A stretch of 64,000 nt of DNA from assembly GCF_012273015.1 (NCBI RefSeq), contig NZ_CP050954.1:248001-312000 (forward strand), in the 5' to 3' direction. The position numbers and the translations under genes were made by a program. Positions 17,534 through 25,967 of the stretch are shown here, in pieces. Every line of letters starts with the position of its first letter. Positions within the stretch are counted from its first letter, which is position 1. This DNA is from Hymenobacter sp. BT18. Lineage in GTDB: Bacteria; Bacteroidota; Bacteroidia; Cytophagales; Hymenobacteraceae. The notes below the pieces were generated by a model that worked only from the letters and a program-made list of their open reading frames with translations, searched no databases and had not been told where the DNA came from.

Positions 17534-18922
17534 ATGTACCGCCATACCATCCGCCAGCGCACGTACACTTTCCCGGATCTGAAGACGCTGCTGGCGCGGG
17601 CCTCGCCCCTGCGCTCCGGCGACCAGCTGGCCGGCGTGGCGGCCAATACCTACGAGGAGCGCGTGGCGGCCCAGTACGCCTTGGCCGACGTGCCGCTGCG
17701 CCGATTTCTTACCGAGGCCCTGGTCCCCTACGAGCAGGACGACGTCACCCGCCTTATTCTGGACACCCACGACGCAGCCGCGTTTGCGCCCATTAGCGCC
17801 TTCACCGTGGGTCAGCTGCGCAACTGGCTGCTGTCGAAATCGGCGGATACGGTGGCGTTGCAGGGCCTCGCTCCCGGCCTCACGCCCGAAATGGTGGCCG
17901 CCGTAAGCAAGCTGCTGCGCAACCAGGAGCTCATTGGCGTAGCCCGCAAGTGTGAGGTGATTACCCGGTTTCGCAACACGCTGGGGCTGGGCGGCCGCTT
18001 GGCTACCCGCCTGCAGCCCAACCACCCCACCGACGACGTCCGGGGCATTGCCGCCAGCCTCGTGGATGGCCTGCTCTACGGCAGCGGCGACGCCGTACTG
18101 GGCATCAACCCCGCCACCGACAGTCCCCGCGCTATCCGCCAGCTGCTGGAGCTGCTCGACGGCGTGCGGGAGCAGTTCCAGATTCCGACTCAGACCTGCG
18201 TGCTCGGCCACGTCACCACCACCCTGGAGCTGATCCGCCAGGGCGCACCCGTGGACCTCACGTTTCAGTCCATCGGGGGCACCGAGGCCACCAACGCCAG
18301 CTTTGGGGTGAGCTTAGGCCTTTTGCGGGAAGCCCATGAAGCTACCCTGAGCCTGAACCGGGGTACGCTCGGCCAGAACGTCATGTACTTCGAAACCGGC
18401 CAGGGCAGCGCCCTGAGCGCCAATGCCCACCACGGCCTCGACCAGCAGACCTGCGAGGCCCGCGCCTACGCCGTAGCCCGGCAGTTCCGGCCGCTGCTGG
18501 TGAATTCGGTGGTCGGCTTCATTGGTCCTGAGTATCTCTACGACGGCAAGCAGATCATCCGGGCGGCCCTGGAAGACCATTTCTGCGGTAAGCTGCTGGG
18601 CCTGCCCATGGGCGTGGACGTGTGCTACACCAACCACGCCGAGGCCGACCAGGACGACATGGACACCCTGCTCACGCTGCTGGGCGTGGCCGGCTGCACC
18701 TTCATCATGGGCATCCCCGGCGCCGACGACATCATGCTGGGCTACCAGTCCACCTCTTTCCACGATGCCCTCTACCTGCGCCAGGTGCTCGGCCTGCGGC
18801 CCGCCCCCGAATTTGAGGCCTGGCTCCAGCATCAGGGTATCTTCGGAGAGCAAGGCCAGCTACTGCCGGCTTCGGCGGGGCATAGGCTGCTGGGTGCGGG
18901 CGGACTGAAACCTCGAACTTAG
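17534..18922 (+). CDS. eutB: ethanolamine ammonia-lyase, large subunit
   Basis: A 462-residue protein matching EutB in length (about 453 in E. coli) and motifs, for example VDGLLYGSGDAVLGINPATDS, FMSIGGTEATN-like FQSIGGTEATNASFG, YFETGQGSALSANAHHG and NHAEADQDDMDTLLTLLG. With EutC it forms the adenosylcobalamin-dependent enzyme that converts ethanolamine to acetaldehyde and ammonia. The EutB barrel carries the active site. No EutA reactivase or microcompartment genes are visible nearby. Two other genes lie between it and eutC. Confidence 0.95.
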   Translation: MYRHTIRQRTYTFPDLKTLLARASPLRSGDQLAGVAANTYEERVAAQYALADVPLRRFLTEALVPYEQDDVTRLILDTHDAAAFAPISAFTVGQLRNWLLSKSADTVALQGLAPGLTPEMVAAVSKLLRNQELIGVARKCEVITRFRNTLGLGGRLATRLQPNHPTDDVRGIAASLVDGLLYGSGDAVLGINPATDSPRAIRQLLELLDGVREQFQIPTQTCVLGHVTTTLELIRQGAPVDLTFQSIGGTEATNASFGVSLGLLREAHEATLSLNRGTLGQNVMYFETGQGSALSANAHHGLDQQTCEARAYAVARQFRPLLVNSVVGFIGPEYLYDGKQIIRAALEDHFCGKLLGLPMGVDVCYTNHAEADQDDMDTLLTLLGVAGCTFIMGIPGADDIMLGYQSTSFHDALYLRQVLGLRPAPEFEAWLQHQGIFGEQGQLLPASAGHRLLGAGGLKPRT

Positions 18923-18956
18923 CGCCCGGCACGCCTTCTTTTTTCAACCCAACTGC

Positions 18957-19433
18957 ATGACTGCCCAGGACATCATCCGTCACCTGCACCTGACGCCCCA
19001 CCCGGAGGGCGGCTACTACCGCGAAACCTACCGCGCTGCCCAAACGCTGGCAACGGCCGAAGGCCATACCCGCCACCTCAGTACGGCCATTTACTACCTG
19101 CTCGAAAACGAGGACAAGTCGCACTTCCACCGCATCAAATCCGATGAACTGTGGTTTTTCCACCAGGGACAGCCGCTGGAAATCATCCTGCTCACAGACG
19201 GCCAGCCAACGCGCCTCGTCCTCGGCAGTGACTTGGCCAATGGCGAATTACCCCAGGCTGTTATCCCGGCCAATACGTGGTTTGCGGCCCACCTGCAACA
19301 TAGTGCGGGCTACGCGCTGGTCAGCTGCACCGTGGCTCCCGGCTTCGATTTCGCTGATTTTGAGTTGGCCGAACGAGCGGCACTGGTTGCGGAGTTTCCG
19401 CAGGCGGCGGAGCTGGTGGAGCAGTTTACTTAG
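18957..19433 (+). CDS. DUF985-type cupin protein
   Basis: A 158-residue protein of the cupin superfamily, DUF985 branch. Signatures are LTPHPEGGYYRETYR near the start, IYYLLENEDKSHFHRIKSDELWFFHQG (cupin motif with His and Glu ligand candidates) and later PANTWFAAHL plus SCTVAPGFDFADFEL. It is normal in length. The DUF985 fold suggests a small-molecule or sugar-modifying role, but the reaction is not known to me. It follows eutB by 34 bases on the same strand and is probably co-transcribed, though it is not a usual eut gene. Confidence 0.85.
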   Translation: MTAQDIIRHLHLTPHPEGGYYRETYRAAQTLATAEGHTRHLSTAIYYLLENEDKSHFHRIKSDELWFFHQGQPLEIILLTDGQPTRLVLGSDLANGELPQAVIPANTWFAAHLQHSAGYALVSCTVAPGFDFADFELAERAALVAEFPQAAELVEQFT

Positions 19434-19477
19434 TATTTATTCAATCATATTGTATCATTTCTATACTATAGAGTTCG

Positions 19478-20077
19478 ATGAAAGAAATTATTAAAACTGC
19501 TTATCGAATTTTCTCAAAGTACAAGGCCGCTCGTCCTCTAGATATCTGCACCGAATGCTGCATGAATATTAATAATGAAGCTCTTTTGGCAAGTCTTCCT
19601 GTTCACGATATACCAAAGGACCTATTGGGTAAATACAATGATGAAGCATCCACAGGCAAAACTCCTATCAGTGAATTAAAACATTTTCTACCAAGATACA
19701 TTGAGCTAGCAAGCCATTTTCAATTCCCTTCCCATTCACCAGAGCTATCATTTAAAAGACTCACTCCTTTCGATAAAAGCGAATGGACATCAGCTGAACT
19801 TACTTTCCTCAACAGATTCTCTCTTGAATATTTCAAGTATTGTTTATCTATTTATCCATTGCCAACTGAATACGAAGGCATCGACTCTATATTAATCATG
19901 TTGTGGCTCGGTAGTTTTGATATAGACACTCTTTTAGAATACTGGAAGGATAACAACAGTATTGAAAGCACTTTGCATTTTCAATACTTATATTTTCAAA
20001 TTTCCAACCCAATTAATACTCGCAAGCTATCTAATCCTTTCGGCGACAAGTTCATCTCACTAAAAATAATTAACTAG
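19478..20077 (+). CDS. AT-rich hypothetical protein, apparently truncated by a stop codon
   Basis: A 199-residue protein of unknown function, strikingly AT-rich against its GC-rich neighbours, which suggests recent transfer. Near the N-terminus is DICTECCMN with three cysteines, followed by ELKHFLPRYIELASHFQFP; the rest is helical. The frame ends at a TAG (20075-20077), but the same frame continues without a stop for 43 more codons to 20209, with a sensible amphipathic sequence. The original protein was therefore probably about 243 residues long. It sits between eutB and eutC. An immunity-type function is conceivable from its size and isolation but unproven. Confidence 0.55.
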   Translation: MKEIIKTAYRIFSKYKAARPLDICTECCMNINNEALLASLPVHDIPKDLLGKYNDEASTGKTPISELKHFLPRYIELASHFQFPSHSPELSFKRLTPFDKSEWTSAELTFLNRFSLEYFKYCLSIYPLPTEYEGIDSILIMLWLGSFDIDTLLEYWKDNNSIESTLHFQYLYFQISNPINTRKLSNPFGDKFISLKIIN

Positions 20078-20209
20078 ATTAATCACTCAGATACCAAACG
20101 CAATTTTTTAACAGGTATAGAAGACATCATAATGAATGATACTATTCAAATTACGCCATGTGATTTAGAACAATTAAATCTATTGTATGATATCATAAAA
20201 GTACCTTAA
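20078..20209 (+). pseudogene. in-frame continuation of the preceding gene beyond a TAG stop
   Basis: This continues the frame of the AT-rich gene at 19478. It encodes 43 residues, including KRNFLTGIEDIIMNDTIQI and DLEQLNLLYDIIK, before a TAA at 20207-20209. The alternating hydrophobic pattern looks like a genuine C-terminal helical region. The simplest reading is that a nonsense mutation (TAG at 20075) truncated the gene. Other readings are suppression of the TAG or a sequencing error. Confidence 0.55.
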
Positions 20210-20223
20210 AGGCCAGCCCATAT

Positions 20224-20994
20224 ATGCAAACGCCTGTTCATCCCCACACCCCACCGCCCGACGACCCTTGGGCCGGCTTGCGGGCCTACACCGCCGCCCG
20301 CATTGCCCTGGGCCGCACCGGCACCAGCGTACCACTGCGGGAGTCACTGGCGTTCCGGCTGGCCCACGCCCACGCCCGCGACGCCGTGTACTCGACCCTC
20401 GACCTGCCCCACCTCACCGCCGGCCTGAAGACTCTCGCGCTGCCGGTGTGCACCGTGCGCAGCCGCGCCGAAACCCGCGAGCAGTACCTCCACCGCCCCG
20501 ACTACGGGCGCCAATTAGCCGAGGAGTGCCGGCAACAGATGCAGGAAGCTGCGGCCCCCGAAGCAGCCGTAGTGATTATCCTGGCCGATGGTCTATCAGC
20601 CACCGCCGTAAACGAGCATGCCCTGCCCCTGCTGCACGAGTTGCTGCCGAAGCTGCGGCAGGCCGGCTTCCGCCTCGCGCCCGTGGTGCTGGCCGAGCAG
20701 GCCCGCGTAGCTCTCAGCGACGACATCGGGGAAGTGCTGGGGGCGCGGCTGGCGCTGATGCTCATTGGCGAGCGGCCGGGCCTGAGCGCCCCGCACAGCC
20801 TCGGAGCTTACCTCACCTACGCCCCCCGCCCCGGCCGCACCGACGAAGCCCGCAACTGCGTGTCCAACATCCGCCCCGAGGGATTATCGTATGTGGCCGC
20901 CGCTGATAAGCTGTTCTATCTGATCCAGGAGTCGTTGCGCCGCCAGCTCTCGGGCGTGGCCCTCAAGGATGAAACCGGGCTGCTGGAAGGGTGA
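20224..20994 (+). CDS. eutC: ethanolamine ammonia-lyase, small subunit
   Basis: A 256-residue protein matching EutC: DDPWAGLRAYTAARIALGRTGTSVPLRESLAFRLAHAHARDAV at the start, then VVIILADGLSATAVNEHA, LMLIGERPGLSAPHSLGAYLTY and RNCVSNIRPEGLSYVAAADKL. It is somewhat shorter than the E. coli protein (295), as is common for N-terminally compact versions. It binds the base-on cobalamin cofactor together with EutB. Its GC content returns to the local norm after the AT-rich insert, which supports the idea that the two preceding genes were inserted into an eutBC unit. Confidence 0.93.
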   Translation: MQTPVHPHTPPPDDPWAGLRAYTAARIALGRTGTSVPLRESLAFRLAHAHARDAVYSTLDLPHLTAGLKTLALPVCTVRSRAETREQYLHRPDYGRQLAEECRQQMQEAAAPEAAVVIILADGLSATAVNEHALPLLHELLPKLRQAGFRLAPVVLAEQARVALSDDIGEVLGARLALMLIGERPGLSAPHSLGAYLTYAPRPGRTDEARNCVSNIRPEGLSYVAAADKLFYLIQESLRRQLSGVALKDETGLLEG

Positions 20995-21065
20995 ATTGAA
21001 ATTGGCTCGTCATGCAGAACACGAACTTCTTACATATTTGGTAAGTTATTGTATCTTTAAACTTC

Positions 21066-21359
21066 ATGCGCATCATTACGAAGGCCCCCCTGCGCCAATT
21101 CTGGGAGAAGTACCCGGCGGCGGCACTACCGTTGCAGGTGTGGTATAAAGACACCGTGCAGGCTACCTGGCAGAATCCGAACGACGTGAAAGCGCAGTAT
21201 GGCAACGCCAGCATCGTAGGCAACAACCGCGTAGTCTTCAACATCAAAGGCAATGACTTTCGCCTAATTGTTGCGATTAACTACGCCGCCGGCATTGTTT
21301 TCATTCGGTTCATCGGCACCCATGCCCAATACGACACCATCAACGCTGCTACTATATGA
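21066..21359 (+). CDS. higB: HigB-type toxin (mRNA interferase)
   Basis: A 97-residue basic protein of the HigB/RelE-like toxin group. Its features are MRIITKAPLRQFWEKYP at the start, WYKDTVQATWQNPNDVKAQYGNAS, VGNNRVVFNIKGNDFRLIVAINY and a C-terminal FIGTHAQYDTINA, which carries the usual His and Tyr-Asp. It should cleave mRNA at the ribosome. It overlaps the antitoxin gene by 4 bases, with the toxin first, as is typical for HigBA. An AT-rich leader with TATCTTTA at 21052 lies just upstream. Confidence 0.9.
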   Translation: MRIITKAPLRQFWEKYPAAALPLQVWYKDTVQATWQNPNDVKAQYGNASIVGNNRVVFNIKGNDFRLIVAINYAAGIVFIRFIGTHAQYDTINAATI

Positions 21360-21715
21360 GCGCCATCAAACCCATTCGTAACGCCGCCGACTACCAGCAG
21401 GCTATGGCCCGCATCGAGAGTATCTTCGAGGCCGCGCCTGGCTCCGCAGAGTTTGATGAGTTGGATGTGCTGACCACGCTGATACAGGCCTACGACGCTG
21501 TCCACCACCCCATTCCTGAGCCCGACCCCATCGAGTACATCAAGTACAAAATGCAGGAACGGGGCCTGCGCCAGCGCGACCTGGCCGAGTGGCTGGGCGG
21601 GGAAAGCCGCGTGAGCGAAATCCTGAACCGCAGACGCAAGCTCACCGCCAAAATGATGAAGGCGCTGCACGATAATTTGGGTATTTCGGCGGAGGTGTTG
21701 CTGGCGGCGGCTTAG
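21356..21715 (+). CDS. higA: HigA-type antitoxin
   Basis: A 119-residue protein. The N-terminal half is the toxin-binding part, with DYQQAMARIESIFEAAPGSAEFDELDVL and the PIPEPDPIEYIKYKMQ linker typical of HigA. The C-terminal half is an Xre-type helix-turn-helix (GLRQRDLAEWLGGESRVSEILNRRRKL). It neutralises HigB and probably represses their shared promoter upstream of 21066. Its start overlaps the stop of higB by 4 bases, which implies coupled translation. Confidence 0.92.
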   Translation: MSAIKPIRNAADYQQAMARIESIFEAAPGSAEFDELDVLTTLIQAYDAVHHPIPEPDPIEYIKYKMQERGLRQRDLAEWLGGESRVSEILNRRRKLTAKMMKALHDNLGISAEVLLAAA

Positions 21716-21734
21716 TCATAATTTCGTACAATTT

Positions 21735-22115
21735 ATGGAAGAAAAAGCCCCAGCTCGGCAAGTCGGTTATCGAAATCCTGACGGTTCGGTAACGTATATA
21801 TCACAACCTAAAAAATGGGGCAATCCTGCGGGTAAAACACGCAGTCAAGTCTTACTAGCAATAAGTGACTCTGTTGATACACAACCCTTAACACAGGAGA
21901 ACATAGAGGATTCTTTAGATCAAGTAAGCGCCATCTTATGGCGTGAATTCCAAGACAATGACCATGAACTATATAAGTCAGTAAATCATCTCATCCATTA
22001 CTTGCGCAAGTCCAACAATCAGCCTTCTCAAGTCAAGAAACAGAGCCTATTGGAAGATGTAGCTCAGAAGTGCAAACAATACATCAAAGATTACCTTGAT
22101 ACAGAAGGAAGGTAA
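21735..22115 (+). CDS. hypothetical protein
   Basis: A 126-residue protein of unknown function, 20 bases after the antitoxin gene and lower in GC than its surroundings. The N-terminal segment VGYRNPDGSVTYISQPKKWG looks like a short beta-hairpin; the rest is helical and Gln/Lys/Asp-rich. There is no signal peptide or membrane segment. It might be an accessory gene carried along with the HigBA pair, but nothing in the sequence shows a function. Confidence 0.55.
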   Translation: MEEKAPARQVGYRNPDGSVTYISQPKKWGNPAGKTRSQVLLAISDSVDTQPLTQENIEDSLDQVSAILWREFQDNDHELYKSVNHLIHYLRKSNNQPSQVKKQSLLEDVAQKCKQYIKDYLDTEGR

Positions 22116-22186
22116 TTCCTCCCGACCTTCGGCCACCTTTTCCCCGCTTTCGTTGTTATCAACGATTCGCAAAAAGAACCCATCAG

Positions 22187-24169
22187 TTGGCTGAACAACC
22201 TACCTATACCGACCCTTACGCCATCGAGAAAGAGCTGCGCAAGGTGCAGGCCCTCATGAAGCTCGAGCAGCAGGAGGACCTCGAACAATTCAAAATCAAG
22301 AGCGCCCAGGCTACTATTGCCGAGCGACAGAAGCGGGGCCTAACCTGGTACCCGGTCAAAATCACGAAGGAAGACATTGGTTTCGGCGGCAAGCTCGTTA
22401 TTGAGCTGGAGCGCCCCTCGGGCCAGGCCGGGCTGCACCTGTTTCAGGTGGGCAAAAACGCGGCGTTGTTCGGCAACATTCCGGGCCGCTCGGGCTCCGA
22501 CCGGCCCACGCTCTCGGGCGTTATCACCAGCGTGAAGCGCAACAAAATCCTGCTGGCCACCACCAAAGAGGATTTGCCCGACTGGGTGGAGGAAGGCAAG
22601 CTGGGCGTGGACCTGACCTTCGACGAGGTGAGCTACCGCGAGATGGAGTACGCCCTGGGCAAAGTCATGGGCGCCTACGAAAGCCGGCTGGCCGAGCTGC
22701 GCGACGTGCTGCTGGGTGCCAAACCGGCCCGCTACAAGCCCGAAGCCGAAGCTCAGCTCTACTACCCTTCGCCCCTGAATGAAAGTCAGCTAGCGGCTGT
22801 GCGCCACGTGCTGGCGGCCCAGGATGTGGCCATCATTCATGGCCCGCCCGGCACCGGCAAAACTACCACCTTGGTGCAGGCCATCCTGGAAACCATCCGC
22901 CGCGAGCGGCGCGTGCTGGTGTGCGCGCCCAGTAACACGGCCGTGGACTTGCTCACCGAAAAGCTGGCTGAGCGCGGGGTGAACGTGATTCGCATGGGTA
23001 ACCCCTCGCGCGTGTCGGACCTGCTGCTGGAGCACACGCTTGATGCCCAGATTATGGCGCACAAAAGCTACCCCGAGCTGAAAAGCATGCGCCAAACGGC
23101 CGAGCAGTACCGCGAGCAGGCCGGCAAGTTCAAGCGCCATTTCGGCTGGGAAGAGCGGGAGCAGCGCCGGATGTTGAAAGAACAGGCCCACCTCATGCTC
23201 CAGGATTCCGACAACCTGGAACGCTACATCACCGAGGACCTGCTGGAGAAGGTGCAGGTGATTACCTGCACGCTGGTGGGGGCCGGCAACCGCGCCATTC
23301 GCCACCTCACCTACGAAACGGTGTTTATTGACGAGGCGGCCCAGGCCCTGGAGCCGGGCTGCTGGATTCCCATCACGAAGGCGAACCGCGTGGTGCTGGC
23401 CGGCGACCATCAGCAGCTGCCGCCCACCGTGAAAAGCGAGAAGGCGGCCGCCCAGGGGTTGCGCGAAACGCTGTTTGAGAAGTGCATCAAGCGCCAGCCC
23501 GACACGGCCCGCATGCTGGAGTTGCAGTACCGCATGCACGAGCAGATCATGGAGTTCAGCTCGGAGCAGTTTTACGAAGGCCGGCTGAAGGCCGCGCTCA
23601 CCGTGGCCCACGCCGACCTGCCCGCCTACGACCTGCGGTTTGCCCCCGACATGGCCGTGGAGTTTCTGGACACGGCCGGCTTCGGCTTCCAGGAGCTGGG
23701 CATCGAGGAAAGCCGCTCCATTGCCAACCCCGAAGAAGCCGATCTGCTGCTCAAACGCCTTTCTCAGCTGCTGGAAGTCTACGACCCGGCCGACCACACC
23801 GAGGATCTGCTCACTATCGGTGTTATTGCCCCCTACCGCGCCCAGATCAACTACCTCAAGGATGCCGTGGAAGACAACGATGAATTGGTAGGCCTGATGG
23901 AGCACCGCATGCTCAGCATTGGCACCGTCGACTCGTTTCAGGGCCAGGAGCGCGACATTATTGCCATTACCCTCACGCGCTCAAACCCTCAGGGAGAAAT
24001 TGGCTTCCTGAGCGACATTCGCCGCATGAACGTGGGCATGACGCGCGCCCGCCGCAAGCTCCTCATCGTGGGCGACTCGGCCACCCTGGGCGGGCATCCG
24101 TTCTACAAGGCTTTTCTCGATTATGTGGAAAGCATCGGGGCCTACCGCACGGCCTGGGAGTTGCAGTAA
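22187..24169 (+). CDS. superfamily 1B helicase of the UPF1/IGHMBP2 type
   Basis: A 660-residue helicase. Walker A is GPPGTGKT at about residues 219-226. Motif II is DEAAQA in FIDEAAQALEPG, and motif III is in VLAGDHQQLPPT. Then come QYRMHEQIMEFSSEQFYEG, GTVDSFQGQERDIIAITLTRS (motif V) and RRMNVGMTRARRKL (motif VI). An N-terminal beta-barrel-like region (about 45-150) precedes the helicase core, as in IGHMBP2-like proteins. It should unwind DNA or RNA 5' to 3'. The start is a TTG at 22187; the first ATG would remove 23 conserved-looking residues. A strong terminator follows. Confidence 0.9.
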   Translation: MAEQPTYTDPYAIEKELRKVQALMKLEQQEDLEQFKIKSAQATIAERQKRGLTWYPVKITKEDIGFGGKLVIELERPSGQAGLHLFQVGKNAALFGNIPGRSGSDRPTLSGVITSVKRNKILLATTKEDLPDWVEEGKLGVDLTFDEVSYREMEYALGKVMGAYESRLAELRDVLLGAKPARYKPEAEAQLYYPSPLNESQLAAVRHVLAAQDVAIIHGPPGTGKTTTLVQAILETIRRERRVLVCAPSNTAVDLLTEKLAERGVNVIRMGNPSRVSDLLLEHTLDAQIMAHKSYPELKSMRQTAEQYREQAGKFKRHFGWEEREQRRMLKEQAHLMLQDSDNLERYITEDLLEKVQVITCTLVGAGNRAIRHLTYETVFIDEAAQALEPGCWIPITKANRVVLAGDHQQLPPTVKSEKAAAQGLRETLFEKCIKRQPDTARMLELQYRMHEQIMEFSSEQFYEGRLKAALTVAHADLPAYDLRFAPDMAVEFLDTAGFGFQELGIEESRSIANPEEADLLLKRLSQLLEVYDPADHTEDLLTIGVIAPYRAQINYLKDAVEDNDELVGLMEHRMLSIGTVDSFQGQERDIIAITLTRSNPQGEIGFLSDIRRMNVGMTRARRKLLIVGDSATLGGHPFYKAFLDYVESIGAYRTAWELQ

Positions 24170-24227
24170 CAACCCAGTGAATTCGCTCTGGCCTCCGTGT
24201 TTTTCCGGATGCCTGCTATTAACCCTG

Positions 24228-24260
24228 AAAAGCCCCGTCCTCAGAAACGGGGCTTTTTTA
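24228..24260 (+). terminator. rho-independent terminator after the helicase gene
   Basis: An 11-base stem AAAAGCCCCGT / ACGGGGCTTTT with an 8-base loop is followed by a T-run. It lies between the helicase stop (24169) and the isoaspartyl peptidase start (24306). Confidence 0.85.
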
Positions 24261-24305
24261 TGTGCGTATGCAGCACTACCATCCTTCCAAAACCACCTTG
24301 TAGTT

Positions 24306-25220
24306 ATGAATAAGTACGCTATTGTCATTCACGGAGGCGCCGTTACCATGGACCCCAGCGAGCTACCCCCCGAGGAAGAAGCTGCCCAGCGTGAAGGCCT
24401 CCATGATGCTCTACAAGCTGGCTGGGAAGTGCTGCACCGCGGGGGCTCGGCCCTCGACGCCGTGGAAGCCGCCGTGAACAGTATGGAAAACAATGAGCAC
24501 TTCAACGCCGGCCGGGGCAGCAGCCTCAACAAGCAGGGCGAGGTACAGATGGATGCCTCCATCATGGACGGCAAAACGCTGAAAGCCGGGGCCGTAGAGG
24601 GTGTGCGCTACGTCAAAAACCCCGTTAGCCTGGCCCGCACGGTGATGGAAAAGTGCGAGCATGTGTACCTCTCCGGGGAAGGTGCCATTGAATTTGCCCT
24701 GCAGCACGGCCTTGACATGGAAGCAGTGCATTATTTCATCACGGAAAAGGCCCAGCAGGAGTGGCTGGAAATCATGCAGGAAGAAGCTAAAGTATCCCAG
24801 AAAGATACCGTGGGCGCCGTGGCCCTCGACCAGGATGGCAACCTGGCCGTGGCCACCAGCACCGGCGGCATCGAAGGCCAGCTGAAAGGCCGCGTGGGCG
24901 ACAGTCCGGTAATTGGGGGCGGCTCCTACGCCAGCAACGAGGCCTGCGCCGTCTCAGCTACCGGCGACGGCGAAGTTATCCTGCGCGGTGCCCTGGCCCA
25001 CGGGGTGTACGCCTTGGTGAAATACAAGGGCCTGCCCGTAGAGGAAGCCTGCCGGGCCGCCATAGAGCTGCGCGACGAAGACCTGAAGGGCGACAAAGGC
25101 ATGATTGCCGTTGACAGAGAGGGCAACATTGCCCTGGAAACCAACACCAACATCATGCGCCGGGGCTACCGCGTGGGTGAGCAGGAGCCCTTCGTGGCCA
25201 TCTGGAGCGACGAAGAATAA
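24306..25220 (+). CDS. iaaA: isoaspartyl peptidase / L-asparaginase (plant type)
   Basis: A 304-residue N-terminal-nucleophile hydrolase. It opens with YAIVIHGGA and has FNAGRGSSLN. The autocleavage site is KDTVGAVALD, with Thr168 becoming the new N-terminus and nucleophile. Then come STGGIEGQLKGRVGDSPVIGGG, where the Arg binds the substrate carboxylate, and SATGDGE. It hydrolyses isoaspartyl dipeptides and L-asparagine after self-cleavage into alpha and beta chains. There is no signal peptide, so it is cytoplasmic. The start at 24306 follows the terminator; the frame remains open upstream but overlaps the helicase. Confidence 0.93.
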   Translation: MNKYAIVIHGGAVTMDPSELPPEEEAAQREGLHDALQAGWEVLHRGGSALDAVEAAVNSMENNEHFNAGRGSSLNKQGEVQMDASIMDGKTLKAGAVEGVRYVKNPVSLARTVMEKCEHVYLSGEGAIEFALQHGLDMEAVHYFITEKAQQEWLEIMQEEAKVSQKDTVGAVALDQDGNLAVATSTGGIEGQLKGRVGDSPVIGGGSYASNEACAVSATGDGEVILRGALAHGVYALVKYKGLPVEEACRAAIELRDEDLKGDKGMIAVDREGNIALETNTNIMRRGYRVGEQEPFVAIWSDEE

Positions 25221-25388
25221 GCGGCTGCGGCTCCTGCCGATGCCAGTGCGGCTGCAACTACTTGGCTACGTGCCGGATGCTCGCGAAACTGCGCCGCTGC
25301 ACCGACTATTTCGGGCTATTTCCGTAACTAGCTAGCTGAAACCCAACCATCCATTTCTATCCCCCGGGCGCCAGCGTCCACCCGCAGC

Positions 25389-25904
25389 ATGGCTCAAATC
25401 AGCGAAAACAAAGTCGTTACTATCACCTACGACCTGAGCGTAACCGACGAGAATCAAGAGAAAGTATTGGTAGAATCGGCCGAGGCCGATGCACCCATGG
25501 TCTTCCTGTTTGGCCAGAGCGGCCTGCCCGAAGAATTCGAGAACCAGCTCAACGGCAAGCAAGCCGGCGACACGTTCACCTTCTCCCTCACCCCCGAGCA
25601 GGCCTACGGCGACTACGACCAGCAGGCCGTGGTGGAAATTCCCAAAAACGTCTTCGAAATCGACGGGCAGCTCGACAACGAGATGCTGCAGGTAGGCAAC
25701 TTCCTGCCCATGGCCGATAACCAGGGCAACCACATGCAGGGCAAAATCGTGGAAATCAGCGACGAAGTAGTGAAAATGGACTTCAACCACCCCCTAGCCG
25801 GCATGGTCATGCACTTCGACGGCAAAGTAGCCGCCGTGCGCGACGCCACCCGTGAGGAGCTCGACCACGGCCACGTGCACGGCGAAGGCGGGCACCATCA
25901 CTAA
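25389..25904 (+). CDS. slyD: FKBP-type peptidyl-prolyl isomerase, SlyD-like
   Basis: A 171-residue protein with the SlyD plan. An FKBP half-barrel (VVTITYDLSVTDENQEKV) is interrupted by the chaperone 'insert-in-flap' domain (about 70-130, including EQAYGDYDQQAVVEIPKNVF). The barrel resumes with NHPLAGMVMHFDGKVAAVRDAT, and the protein ends in a His-rich tail (HGHVHGEGGHHH) that can bind metal ions such as nickel. It acts as a folding helper and prolyl isomerase in the cytoplasm. A terminator follows directly after the stop codon. Confidence 0.93.
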   Translation: MAQISENKVVTITYDLSVTDENQEKVLVESAEADAPMVFLFGQSGLPEEFENQLNGKQAGDTFTFSLTPEQAYGDYDQQAVVEIPKNVFEIDGQLDNEMLQVGNFLPMADNQGNHMQGKIVEISDEVVKMDFNHPLAGMVMHFDGKVAAVRDATREELDHGHVHGEGGHHH

Positions 25905-25925
25905 GTCAATTTGACTTCACAACGG

Positions 25926-25955
25926 AAAACGGGGCCAATTGGTCCCGTTTTCTTA
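25926..25955 (+). terminator. rho-independent terminator after slyD
   Basis: The stem AAAACGGGGCC / GGTCCCGTTTT with a short AATT loop is followed by TCTT. It lies 21 bases after the slyD stop and before the lipoprotein start at 25968. Confidence 0.8.
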
Positions 25956-25967
25956 TTTTCAAGGGAC

